This document shows positions 1 through 6,474 of a stretch of DNA of 36,117 bases, piece by piece. The DNA is taken from NCBI GenBank assembly GCA_902767725.1, contig CACXIM010000072.1, positions 1-36,117 of the forward strand, read 5' to 3'. The position numbers and the translations under genes are program-made. The first letter of the stretch is position 1, and each line of letters begins with the position of its first letter. Below the pieces are notes generated by a model. It did not search any database. It was given only the letters and a program-made list of their open reading frames with translations, and was not told the origin of the DNA. Source of the DNA: an uncultured Bacteroidia bacterium. Lineage in GTDB: Bacteria; Bacteroidota; Bacteroidia; Bacteroidales; F082.

Positions 1-1
1 C

Positions 2-853
2 CGCGAAGGCAAGAAGATGACCTACCTCCGTCCCGACGCCAAGTCGCAGGTGACGGTGGAATACGGCGAAGGCTGGAATCCCCTCCGCATCGACACCATC
101 GTCATCAGCACACAGCATGACGACTTCATCAAACCTGCCGACAACAGCAAGAAAGCCCAGCATGAGGCAGACGTACGCATGGTCGAAAAAATCGAGGCCG
201 ACGTACGCGACATCCTCATCCCAAGGGTGAAGAAGCAACTGCCTGCCCGCGTGAAGAAACTCTTCGGCGACGACATGAAGCTCTACGTGAACCCGACGGG
301 CAAGTTCGTCATCGGTGGGCCTCACGGCGACACAGGCGTGACGGGCCGTAAAATCATTGTCGACACCTATGGTGGTCGCGGTGCCCACGGTGGCGGTGCC
401 TTCTCGGGCAAGGACAGCTCGAAAGTTGACCGCTCGGCTGCCTATGCCGCTCGCCACATCGCCAAGAACCTCGTGGCCGCTGGTGTCTGCGACCAAGCCT
501 TGGTGCAGATCGCCTACGCCATCGGCAAGGCTGAGCCTGTGGGCTTCTACATCAACACCGATGGCACCTCACACGTCAAGATGAGTGACGCTGAGATTGC
601 ACTCAAGGTTAAAGAGCTCATCGACCTGAGACCTTATTTCATCGTGAAGCGCTTCGGCCTCACCAACCCCATCTTCGAGGAAACGGCTTCCTACGGCCAC
701 TTCGGTCGCCAACCCGAAACACGCAAAGTGGAGGTCTACTACGAGGACAAGGACACCTTCCGCGAAGGCGAACAAATCTTCAAGAACGTGGAGTTCTTCG
801 CTTGGGAGAAACTTGACTTGGTTGAAAAAATGAAGAAAGCTTTCAACTGCTAA
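2..853 (+). CDS. metK: S-adenosylmethionine synthetase, C-terminal part (5' end outside window)
   Basis: This enzyme makes S-adenosylmethionine from methionine and ATP in the cytoplasm. About 283 codons are visible and the frame is open to the left edge, so the N-terminal part lies outside the window; a full-length family member has about 400 or more residues. Family hallmarks are the segment [20 protein letters not shown], followed by [20 protein letters not shown], which carries the phosphate-binding glycines, Lys and Asp. The ATG at base 17 is an internal methionine, not the start. The gene ends at a strong hairpin terminator shared with the convergent lipoprotein gene. Identification is secure because several conserved blocks match in order. 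Confidence 0.97.
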   Translation, partial: REGKKMTYLRPDAKSQVTVEYGEGWNPLRIDTIVISTQHDDFIKPADNSKKAQHEADVRMVEKIEADVRDILIPRVKKQLPARVKKLFGDDMKLYVNPTGKFVIGGPHGDTGVTGRKIIVDTYGGRGAHGGGAFSGKDSSKVDRSAAYAARHIAKNLVAAGVCDQALVQIAYAIGKAEPVGFYINTDGTSHVKMSDAEIALKVKELIDLRPYFIVKRFGLTNPIFEETASYGHFGRQPETRKVEVYYEDKDTFREGEQIFKNVEFFAWEKLDLVEKMKKAFNC

Positions 854-858
854 TCAAC

Positions 859-892
859 AAAAAAGCCAGCAGATATATGCTGGCTTTTTTTG
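859..892. terminator. Bidirectional hairpin terminator between metK and the TPR lipoprotein gene
   Basis: The stem AAAAGCCAGCA (861-871) pairs with TGCTGGCTTTT (879-889) around a 7-nt loop. It is flanked by A and T tracts, so it can terminate transcription from both sides. It fills the 45-bp gap between convergent stop codons. Confidence 0.9.
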
Positions 893-898
893 TTACCT

Positions 899-1429
899 TT
901 ATTCTTCTTCAAACTGTGACATCAAAAAGTGATTCATGATTTGCTCTGGGGTCCAGCCTAGGAACCCAATGGCTTGTTGGGCATCGTCAACAAGCTTGTC
1001 ATCAGGATACTCGTCGATCAGCCTTTGGTAAGCGGCATGTGCCTTGGCCGTGTCATTGAGTTGCTCATCATAAACGTAGTTCCCCATGAGAAACAAGCTT
1101 ATAGGTGCCCAATGCGATTGGGGATACTTTTTAAGCAACTGGTCACAAAGTTCCTCGCTTTTCTGAGCATCCTTCAACATCACGTTGATCTCCAAAGCGT
1201 GATACAGCCATTCGTCAGCTAAGCTGTCCTTCGGGTTCTCATCAACAAATTGGCAGTACTTCTCCGCCACATCTGGAGCCACTACTTCGTTCAGCGATTG
1301 GTCGGCATTGAACAAAGTCTTTTCGGCATCTTTCAAATCATAGTATGTCAATTTCTTTTCCGTTTCGCCACAAGCCAACAGGCCAACGGTCAGCAGGGCG
1401 AAAGCCATCAATTTCAAAGTCTTTTTCAT
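899..1429 (-). CDS. TPR-containing lipoprotein (BamD/YbgF-like repeats)
   Basis: A 176-residue predicted lipoprotein. The signal peptide ends in a lipobox (GLLAC, Cys20) followed by GETEKK. The mature part has tetratricopeptide-like helices, for example LCDQLLKKYPQSHWAP and AYQRLIDEYPDDKLVDDAQQ, the pattern of TolA-binding or outer-membrane lipoprotein TPR domains. It starts 9 bp after the def stop, so it is probably the last gene of a ruvX-def-TPR operon ending at the hairpin at 859-892. TPRs usually scaffold protein complexes; the partner cannot be told from sequence. Confidence 0.85.
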   Translation of the reverse strand: MKKTLKLMAFALLTVGLLACGETEKKLTYYDLKDAEKTLFNADQSLNEVVAPDVAEKYCQFVDENPKDSLADEWLYHALEINVMLKDAQKSEELCDQLLKKYPQSHWAPISLFLMGNYVYDEQLNDTAKAHAAYQRLIDEYPDDKLVDDAQQAIGFLGWTPEQIMNHFLMSQFEEE

Positions 1430-1438
1430 CTTATTCGG

Positions 1439-2008
1439 TTATCTATGTTTCTTCTTGTGTGGGAAAATCATGCGGTAGTCCACATCACACTTACCTTCTG
1501 AAATAGCGCGCAACTTGCTTTGAAGCAAAGTCTTACGTATCGGGGCAATGCGATCGACATGGACATGACCTTCCAGATGGTCATACTCGTGTTGGATGAT
1601 ACGGGCACGGATGCCTTCAAACACATCCTCGTGTTCCTGGAAGTTCTCGTCGAGATACTTGATTCGTATCTTTTCGGGACGCATCACCTCTTCGTAAATG
1701 TTGGGCAGGCTGAGACAGCCTTCCTTGAACGGCACCATCTCGCCAAAGGTCTCAAGGAGTTGGGCATTAATGAAAACCTGCTTGAAGCCCTTGCCTTCCG
1801 GATAGTCGGGATAGAAGGGGTTACCGTCAACGACGAACAGGCGGATGGACTTGTTGACTTGGGGCGCTGCCAAACCGACACCTTCGGAATGGGCCAGCGT
1901 CTCCCACATGTCCTTCAAAAGGGTGTCCAATTCAGGATAGTCGGGCGTGATAGGTTGGGCGATGGCTTTCAGCGTGGGATGACCGTATGCTACTATTGGT
2001 AATATCAT
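1439..2008 (-). CDS. def: Peptide deformylase
   Basis: This enzyme removes the formyl group from N-terminal formylmethionine of new proteins in the cytoplasm, using a bound metal (usually Fe2+). All three family motifs are intact in 189 residues: GVGLAAPQ (43-50), EGCLSLP (96-102) and QHEYDHLEG (139-147). The metal ligands would be Cys98, His140 and His144, with Glu141 as catalytic acid/base. It lies 17 bp downstream of ruvX, and the gap is filled by a CTGAA(C/T)AA-type repeat. No Shine-Dalgarno is visible, as is normal in Bacteroidota. Confidence 0.98.
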   Translation of the reverse strand: MILPIVAYGHPTLKAIAQPITPDYPELDTLLKDMWETLAHSEGVGLAAPQVNKSIRLFVVDGNPFYPDYPEGKGFKQVFINAQLLETFGEMVPFKEGCLSLPNIYEEVMRPEKIRIKYLDENFQEHEDVFEGIRARIIQHEYDHLEGHVHVDRIAPIRKTLLQSKLRAISEGKCDVDYRMIFPHKKKHR

Positions 2009-2010
2009 AT

Positions 2011-2038
2011 TCAGTTATCAGTTGTTCAGTTATTCAGT
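2011..2038. repeat. Short octamer-type repeat (GTTATTCA/GTTGTTCA words) between ruvX and def
   Basis: The words TCAGTTATCA, GTTGTTCA and GTTATTCA follow each other here. The same words form larger arrays at 9130-9176 and, inverted, at 9557-9575. The ruvX stop codon (2026-2028) and its last residues (LNN) are encoded by the repeat, so the repeat probably arrived at or expanded over the 3' end of ruvX. Confidence 0.75.
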
Positions 2039-2496
2039 GGTCGCTCCGCGTCATCACGAGGCACGAAACGATCTAGAGATTGGTTTTTTATGGATTCCAT
2101 ATAGGACTGCAGGATGATGGTGGCGGCAATGGTGTCAACGAGTTCCTTGTCCTGACGTTTCGATTTGCTAAGGCCTGCGTCAATCATGGTCTGGTGCGCC
2201 ATCACCGAGGTGAAACGCTCGTCGTAACGCACGATTTTCATGTCGGGCAGGAGCTTCTTCAAACGGTTGACAATAGGCTCAATGTACTTGGAACAATCAG
2301 AAGGGTTGTTCTTCATGTCCTTGGGCTCACCGATGACGATTTGCTCCACCTCCTCCGTCTTCACGTAATTCAGCACAAAGTCAACAAGCTTGTGCGACTC
2401 CACCGTAGTCAGCCCGTTCGCGATGATCTGCAAAGGGTCGGTGACGGCGATGCCGCTGCGTTTGCGTCCAAGGTCGATTGCCATGATTCGTGCCAT
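2026..2496 (-). CDS. ruvX: RuvX/YqgF-type putative pre-16S rRNA nuclease / Holliday junction resolvase homologue
   Basis: A 156-residue RNase H-fold protein of the YqgF/RuvX family, implicated in 16S rRNA 5' maturation and sometimes named a Holliday junction resolvase. Family motifs are present: IDLGRKRSGIA with Asp8, IGEPK (55-59), YDERFTS (91-97) and Asp121 in LVDTIAA. The open frame extends upstream to 2628, but that part runs through the tRNA-His gene and its terminator. The ATG at 2496, directly before the first beta strand, is the sensible start. A TAnnTTTG element at 2515-2522 lies just upstream. It is the first gene of the ruvX-def-TPR operon. Confidence 0.95.
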   Translation of the reverse strand: MARIMAIDLGRKRSGIAVTDPLQIIANGLTTVESHKLVDFVLNYVKTEEVEQIVIGEPKDMKNNPSDCSKYIEPIVNRLKKLLPDMKIVRYDERFTSVMAHQTMIDAGLSKSKRQDKELVDTIAATIILQSYMESIKNQSLDRFVPRDDAERPLNN

Positions 2497-2514
2497 ATCC
2501 TTCAAATTGAGGTG

Positions 2515-2522
2515 CAAAAGTA
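2515..2522 (-). promoter_or_regulatory. Bacteroidota-type -7 promoter element for ruvX-def operon
   Basis: On the minus strand this reads TACTTTTG, matching TAnnTTTG. It lies about 20 nt upstream of the ruvX ATG. No clear -33 element was seen; the palindrome at 2529-2547 covers that area. Confidence 0.65.
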
Positions 2523-2528
2523 CACATT

Positions 2529-2547
2529 TTTCCGCAAATTGCGGAAA
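2529..2547. promoter_or_regulatory. Perfect palindrome, possible operator for ruvX operon
   Basis: TTTCCGCAA-A-TTGCGGAAA has two perfect 9-bp arms around one central base. It sits immediately upstream of the ruvX -7 element, where a repressor or activator could act. It is separate from the tRNA-His terminator hairpin. The regulator is unknown and the role is inferred only from position and symmetry. Confidence 0.45.
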
Positions 2548-2552
2548 CCAAC

Positions 2553-2580
2553 AAAAAAAAGAGGCTCTATCGAGCCTCTC
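2553..2580 (-). terminator. Terminator downstream of tRNA-His
   Basis: On the minus strand GAGGCTC-GATA-GAGCCTC is followed by a run of T residues. It lies 9 bp downstream of the 3' end of tRNA-His and upstream of the ruvX promoter, so it separates the two transcription units. Confidence 0.85.
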
Positions 2581-2588
2581 TTGCTTTG

Positions 2589-2663
2589 GGTGGGAGATGG
2601 GATTCGAACCCACGACCCTCGGAACCACAATCCGGTACTCTAACCAGCTGAGCTACACCCACC
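2589..2663 (-). tRNA. tRNA-His (anticodon GTG)
   Basis: The minus strand folds as a tRNA: acceptor GGTGGGTG, D arm with AGCTCAGCTGG, anticodon loop TTGTGGT (GTG reads His), and T arm GTGGG-TTCGAAT-CCCAT. A leading extra G, typical of tRNA-His, is present. The 3' end reads CAC-C-CAA, so CCA appears not to be encoded. One acceptor pair (T6-T67) is mismatched in my fold. Confidence 0.95.
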
Positions 2664-2680
2664 ATCTGTGTTTGCGGCTG

Positions 2681-2688
2681 CAAAAATA
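2681..2688 (-). promoter_or_regulatory. -7 promoter element for tRNA-His
   Basis: On the minus strand this reads TATTTTTG, matching TAnnTTTG. It lies 18 nt upstream of the tRNA 5' end, an appropriate distance for initiation just before the tRNA. Confidence 0.65.
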
Positions 2689-2743
2689 CTACTTTTTTCC
2701 AAAATGGCCATCAAAATCCGCCAAAAATTTCATTTTTTTCATT

Positions 2744-2779
2744 TTTGGCTTAAAAACAGGGGCGAATTCCGTATTTTTG
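2744..2779 (+). promoter_or_regulatory. Promoter for oppC
   Basis: TATTTTTG at 2772-2779 matches the -7 consensus TAnnTTTG, and TTTTGG near 2744-2749 is a plausible -33 element. The ATG of oppC follows 23 nt downstream. Confidence 0.7.
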
Positions 2780-2801
2780 ACGGCGCAAAACAAGGCACAT
2801 C

Positions 2802-3974
2802 ATGGACGGCAAGCCACAACAAAACCAATCGCCCAAGGCACTGGCGTGGAAACGGTTCCGCAGCAACAAGCTCGGAATGGTTTCTCTCGGCTTCGTCATC
2901 CTATGGGCTTTGCTAGCCATTTTTGCCTATGTCATCATCCCCGACAAGACTCCCAACGCCAACCGCCAAATCCTTGAAATAAGTACCAAGAAACCAGGCT
3001 TTGAAGTCGACATGCTGATGGTGCCTAAGGAGACGCCACCAGTCAAGACGTCTTTCCTCGACTTCCTGCTCAACGGCCGGCCTGACGACTGCATTTATTT
3101 GCCTTTCGACAGTCTACATATTAATAAGGAAACGACGACGGTTTATCTCTATCAGGCCGAAGGGGCATCAAGTGTTAGGACCGAGATTGTTGATAACACA
3201 GAACTTTTGGCCAATAATAACGGCCCTTCGACGGGCTCAGGGACCTGTTTTTCTTCTAAAGAGGAGGCTGAAAGTTATATCAGGAGCCACTGCGTGAAGC
3301 ATCGTAAGTTCCTACTTGGCACTGACCAATTTGGACGAGACTTCCTCAGCCGACTGGTGTTGGGCAGCCGCATCAGTCTCACTGTGGGTTTCATCGCAGT
3401 GCTGCTCAGCTTAATGATCGGCATCGTGATGGGTAGCTTGGGCGGCTTCTTCCGTGGCAAGGTCGACGATGCTGTGGTGTGGTTCATCAACGTGGTGTGG
3501 TCCATCCCTACCCTGCTCTTGGTCATCGCCATCACCTTCGCCTTGGGCAAGGGCATCGCACAAGTCTTCATCGCTGTCGGCCTGACCATGTGGGTGGAGG
3601 TGGCACGTATCGTGCGCGGACAGATTCTCTCCATCCGCGAGACTACCTTCGTAGAGGCAGGTCGTGCTTTGGGATTCAAGGACTTACGTATTATCTTTAG
3701 GCACATCCTGCCCAACATCCTCAACCCCATCATCGTGGTGTCGGCGGCCAATTTCGCATCGGCCATCCTACTTGAGGCGGGTTTGAGTTTCTTGGGTATC
3801 GGCGTGCAGCCCCCCATGCCATCATGGGGCAGCATGATCAAGGAAAACTACGCCTTCATCATCCTCGACGCGGCCTATCTGGCCATCCTGCCTGGTATTG
3901 CCATCATGCTTTTAGTTTTGGCGTTTATGCTTATCGGCAATGCGTTAAGAGAGGCTCTTGATGTGAAGAACTGA
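2802..3974 (+). CDS. oppC: Oligopeptide/dipeptide ABC transporter permease, OppC type
   Basis: Inner-membrane permease subunit of a peptide-type ABC importer, 390 residues. A first membrane helix spans about residues 24-46, followed by a long non-membrane extension (about 47-165) and the LLGTDQFGRDFLSR motif that opens the permease domain. The EAA loop that contacts the ATPase is EAGRALGFKDLRIIFRHILP (about 286-305). The extension is longer than in typical OppC proteins of about 300 residues and contains GPSTGSGT (141-148), encoded by a palindromic repeat at 3222-3245. Codon use around it is more AT-rich than in the rest of the gene. Neither OppA nor OppB is adjacent; the ATPase is at 16321-18105. 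Confidence 0.94.
   Translation: MDGKPQQNQSPKALAWKRFRSNKLGMVSLGFVILWALLAIFAYVIIPDKTPNANRQILEISTKKPGFEVDMLMVPKETPPVKTSFLDFLLNGRPDDCIYLPFDSLHINKETTTVYLYQAEGASSVRTEIVDNTELLANNNGPSTGSGTCFSSKEEAESYIRSHCVKHRKFLLGTDQFGRDFLSRLVLGSRISLTVGFIAVLLSLMIGIVMGSLGGFFRGKVDDAVVWFINVVWSIPTLLLVIAITFALGKGIAQVFIAVGLTMWVEVARIVRGQILSIRETTFVEAGRALGFKDLRIIFRHILPNILNPIIVVSAANFASAILLEAGLSFLGIGVQPPMPSWGSMIKENYAFIILDAAYLAILPGIAIMLLVLAFMLIGNALREALDVKN
3222..3245. repeat. Palindromic CCCTTCGAC(A/G)GGCTCAGGG element inside oppC
   Basis: GGCCCTTCGACGGGCTCAGG continuing to ACC is an imperfect palindrome (GGCCCT pairs with AGGGACC). It is read in frame as GPSTGSGT. Related copies are at 16698-16722 and 17662-17691 in the OppDF gene. 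Confidence 0.8.
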
Positions 3975-3991
3975 TTAACCTCCTTCTTCTT

Positions 3992-4086
3992 TTACCCTCA
4001 TGGCGGAGGCACATCCGCCATCTCCTTAGCCTAAGGATGTTTCCTTATGCCTAGGAGATTGCGGGTCAAGCCCGCAATGAGGGTAA
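3992..4086. repeat. Hairpin-forming dispersed element, copy 1 (GGCGGA family)
   Basis: An inverted structure of about 95 bp: outer arms TTACCCTCAT and ATGAGGGTAA, an inner hairpin GGCGGAGGCACATCCGCC, and a second inner hairpin GCGGGTCAAGCCCGC, with CTCCT/AGGAG pairing between them. It begins 18 nt after the oppC stop. A second copy lies at 19684-19771 with a nearly identical left half. It is REP/MITE-like, with no coding capacity. Confidence 0.85.
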
Positions 4087-4151
4087 AGGAGAAGTTTGTC
4101 CCAAAATGAAAAGCACATTAATAAAAGGTGAAGATATTCCCAAAAAAGTTG

Positions 4152-4159
4152 TATCTTTG
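4152..4159 (+). promoter_or_regulatory. -7 promoter element for tRNA-Leu and probably tig
   Basis: TATCTTTG matches TAnnTTTG and lies 24 nt before the tRNA-Leu 5' end. No convincing -33 element was seen. The 31-bp gap from the tRNA to tig suggests a common transcript. Confidence 0.65.
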
Positions 4160-4183
4160 CGCCCTCAAAAACGCATCTTACTT

Positions 4184-4265
4184 GCGGGTGTGGCGGAATT
4201 GGTAGACGCGCTAGACTTAGGATCTAGTTTCTCACGAAGTAAGGGTTCGAGTCCCTTCATCCGCA
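4184..4265 (+). tRNA. tRNA-Leu (anticodon TAG)
   Basis: Acceptor arms GCGGGTG and CATCCGC pair with one G-T wobble. The D arm contains GGCGGAATTGGTAGACGC, typical of leucine tRNA. The anticodon stem CTAGA/TCTAG encloses CTTAGGA (anticodon TAG), there is a long variable arm, and the T arm is AGGG-TTCGAGT-CCCT. CCA is not encoded. Confidence 0.97.
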
Positions 4266-4296
4266 CAAGTTTAAGATAATCAATAGTATACAAGAA

Positions 4297-5655
4297 ATGA
4301 ACATCACACAAAGCTCGAAAGGAGATAATTTGGTCTCCATTAAAATCAATGTTGAAAAAGCCGACTACGAAGGAATGGTCGAAAAGACGCTGAAGCAGAT
4401 GCGCCAAAAAGCCAACGTGCCTGGTTTCCGTCCCGGCATGGTGCCCATGGGCATGATCAAGAAGATGTATGGTGCCAGCGCCAAGATGGAAGCTCTGAAC
4501 ACGATCGTTTCCGATAGTCTCAACAAACATATCGTCGACAACAAGCTCGACCTCCTGGGTTATCCGCTCAACGACACTGAGCAGCAACAGCCCACCGACC
4601 TTGAAAAAGATGACAGCATCGACTTCTATTTCGAAGCCGCCCTGCGTCCCGAAATCAATGTCGACTTCACCAACACGATGGTCGACTTCTATCATATCGT
4701 CCCCACCGACGAGGAAGTGGACAAAGTCGTTGAAGACCTCCAACAGCGCAACCCCGATACGAGCCATCCCGAGACCGTAGGCGAGGACGACCGCCTCGAA
4801 ATCAAGATTCGCGAAGCCAAGAACGGTAAGGAAGTGGAAGGTGGTTACGAGAAAGACGGTGTCTTCTTCAACATGAGCCAAATCAAGAACAAGACCCAAC
4901 GCAAGAAATTCATTGACAAGGAAGTGGGTTCCGAGTTTGTCGTCAACTTCGCTAAGGTATTCGGCTCGGAAGAGGAAGCTGCCAAGGTTTTGGGCAACGA
5001 CGCCCCCGTGGCCGGTGACTTCAACATCATCATCGACGACGCCATCCGCAACGAGAAACCCGAGCTCAACGAGGACTTCTTCAAGAAGATTTTCCCCGAC
5101 AAGGAAATCAAGGACCTCGACGCCTTCAAGGTTGCCGTCAAAGCCGAGATGGAGAAGCAGCATGAGGTCGAAACCGACCCCATCCTCTTTAACAAGATGA
5201 TTGACGAATTGGTGGCTGCAGTGCATTTCGATCTGCCCGACGCATTCATGAAACGTTGGATTGTGGAGAACAGCCAAGGCAAGATCACCGCAGAGGATGC
5301 CGAGAAGAACTACGAAAAAGACTACGTGAAGGGTCTGCGCTGGCAGCTCATCGAAGACAGCATCGTGAAGGCCAACCCCGAACTCATCATCAATGACGAA
5401 GAGGTGAAGAACTTCGTGCTGAGACAAATCTTCCCCGGCATCGACTACGCCACCCTCGAAGACGACATGAAGGCCAACCTCGACAAGATTGCCGCCAACT
5501 ACCTCAAGGATGAGCAACAAGTGAACGGCATCAAGAACCAACTCGCCGACATCAAGATGACGCAGTTCTTGAAAGGTAAGATGAACATCAACTTCGCCGA
5601 GACCACCGCCGCCGACTTCATGAAGAAACTGGAAGAGGAACAGAAAACCAAATAA
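4297..5655 (+). CDS. tig: Trigger factor (ribosome-associated chaperone)
   Basis: Binds the ribosome exit tunnel and shields nascent chains. The 452 residues are a usual length for the family. The ribosome-docking loop is GFRPGMVP (43-50), matching the GFRxGxxP signature in an N-terminal domain that starts at the chosen ATG. The rest is Lys/Glu-rich and helical (for example DEEVKNFVLRQIFPGIDYAT), fitting the C-terminal chaperone arms. The central prolyl isomerase domain is divergent. The order tig-clpP-clpX is the classical one. A large inverted repeat begins directly after the stop codon. Confidence 0.96.
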   Translation: MNITQSSKGDNLVSIKINVEKADYEGMVEKTLKQMRQKANVPGFRPGMVPMGMIKKMYGASAKMEALNTIVSDSLNKHIVDNKLDLLGYPLNDTEQQQPTDLEKDDSIDFYFEAALRPEINVDFTNTMVDFYHIVPTDEEVDKVVEDLQQRNPDTSHPETVGEDDRLEIKIREAKNGKEVEGGYEKDGVFFNMSQIKNKTQRKKFIDKEVGSEFVVNFAKVFGSEEEAAKVLGNDAPVAGDFNIIIDDAIRNEKPELNEDFFKKIFPDKEIKDLDAFKVAVKAEMEKQHEVETDPILFNKMIDELVAAVHFDLPDAFMKRWIVENSQGKITAEDAEKNYEKDYVKGLRWQLIEDSIVKANPELIINDEEVKNFVLRQIFPGIDYATLEDDMKANLDKIAANYLKDEQQVNGIKNQLADIKMTQFLKGKMNINFAETTAADFMKKLEEEQKTK

Positions 5656-5657
5656 AC

Positions 5658-5736
5658 TATGGCTTATGACTATGGCCTATGGCTCATTTCAATTTCGTCG
5701 AATTGTGCCATAGGCCATTTGCCATAAGCCATAGGC
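5658..5736. repeat. Long inverted repeat between tig and clpP
   Basis: The left arm (5658-5683) is built of TATGGC words and the right arm (5707-5733) is its near-perfect reverse complement (about 26 nt with a few differences). The loop contains a second small hairpin, CAATT-TCGTCG-AATTG. The element begins two bases after the tig stop codon. The rest of the gap, to 5776, is AT-rich with no promoter I can defend. Confidence 0.85.
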
Positions 5737-5777
5737 AACTAAAAGAACTCTTTAACTCAAAAACTATTCTAACAAAA

Positions 5778-5805
5778 TGAACAACGAATTCTGAACAACG
5801 AATTC
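5778..5805. repeat. Perfect 14-bp tandem duplication over the expected clpP start
   Basis: TGAACAACGAATTC occurs twice with no mismatch (5778-5791 and 5792-5805). The first copy shares its TG with the ATG at 5777-5779. The duplication puts TGA in frame after ATG AAC AAC GAA TTC. Confidence 0.95.
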
Positions 5806-5832
5806 TTCAAGTATGCTACCAAGCACCTGGGG

Positions 5833-6471
5833 ATGAATACCTTAGGTCTTGAACAATACATCTCTAAGATTAACAACACGAGCTACATCTCGCCTACCGT
5901 CATCGAAGAGCGTCAACTCAACGTGGCCCAGATGGACGTGTTCAGCCGCCTGATGATGGATCGCATCATCTTCCTCGGCACCGCCATCGACGACTATGTA
6001 GCCAACGTCATCCAAGCCCAGCTGCTTTTCCTTGAGTCGACCGACTCGAAGCGCGACATACAGGTCTACCTCAACTCGCCTGGCGGCAGCGTCTATGCTG
6101 GCTTGGGCATCTACGACACCATGCAGTTCATCATGCCCGACGTTGCCACCATCTGCACTGGCATGGCCGCTTCGATGGCTGCCGTGCTGATGTGTGCCGG
6201 CACTAAGGGCAAGCGTTCCGCCCTGCCTCATTCGCGCATCATGATCCACCAGCCTATGGGCGGTGTGGAAGGTCAAGCCACCGAGATAGAGATCACGGCA
6301 CGCGAGATCCAAAAGCTGAAGAAGGAACTGTACGAAATCATCGCCAAGCACTCGGGCCAGACCTACGACAAGGTGTGGGCCGACAGCGACCGCGACTATT
6401 GGATGACCGCTGCCGAAGCCAAGGAATACGGTATGATCGACGAGGTGCTCATCAAGAACAAACAGGCATAA
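5833..6471 (+). CDS. clpP: ATP-dependent Clp protease proteolytic subunit (N-terminal leader disrupted)
   Basis: Serine peptidase that forms the barrel degraded-protein chamber docked by ClpX. The catalytic triad is intact: Ser114 in GMAASMA, His139 in MIHQP and Asp188 in DSDRDYW. The downstream in-frame ATG gives 212 residues. In-frame codons before it encode NNEFFKYATKHLG, which matches the leader of related ClpPs, so the ancestral start was probably the ATG at 5777. A 14-bp tandem duplication separates that ATG from the frame by a stop codon. The leader corresponds to the propeptide removed in well-studied ClpPs, so function may survive if translation starts at 5833 or at a rare start codon upstream. 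The clpX gene follows after 3 bp. Confidence 0.95.
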   Translation: MNTLGLEQYISKINNTSYISPTVIEERQLNVAQMDVFSRLMMDRIIFLGTAIDDYVANVIQAQLLFLESTDSKRDIQVYLNSPGGSVYAGLGIYDTMQFIMPDVATICTGMAASMAAVLMCAGTKGKRSALPHSRIMIHQPMGGVEGQATEIEITAREIQKLKKELYEIIAKHSGQTYDKVWADSDRDYWMTAAEAKEYGMIDEVLIKNKQA

Positions 6472-6474
6472 TTC

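Noticed and set aside
2497-2628. N-terminal extension of RuvX by 44 codons
   Set aside because: It would run through the tRNA-His 3' part and its terminator; the conserved fold starts at the ATG at 2496.
4165-5541. 458-codon open frame antisense to tig
   Set aside because: Shadow of a GC-biased gene. It is rich in Val, Leu, His and Asp without any domain pattern and runs through tRNA-Leu.
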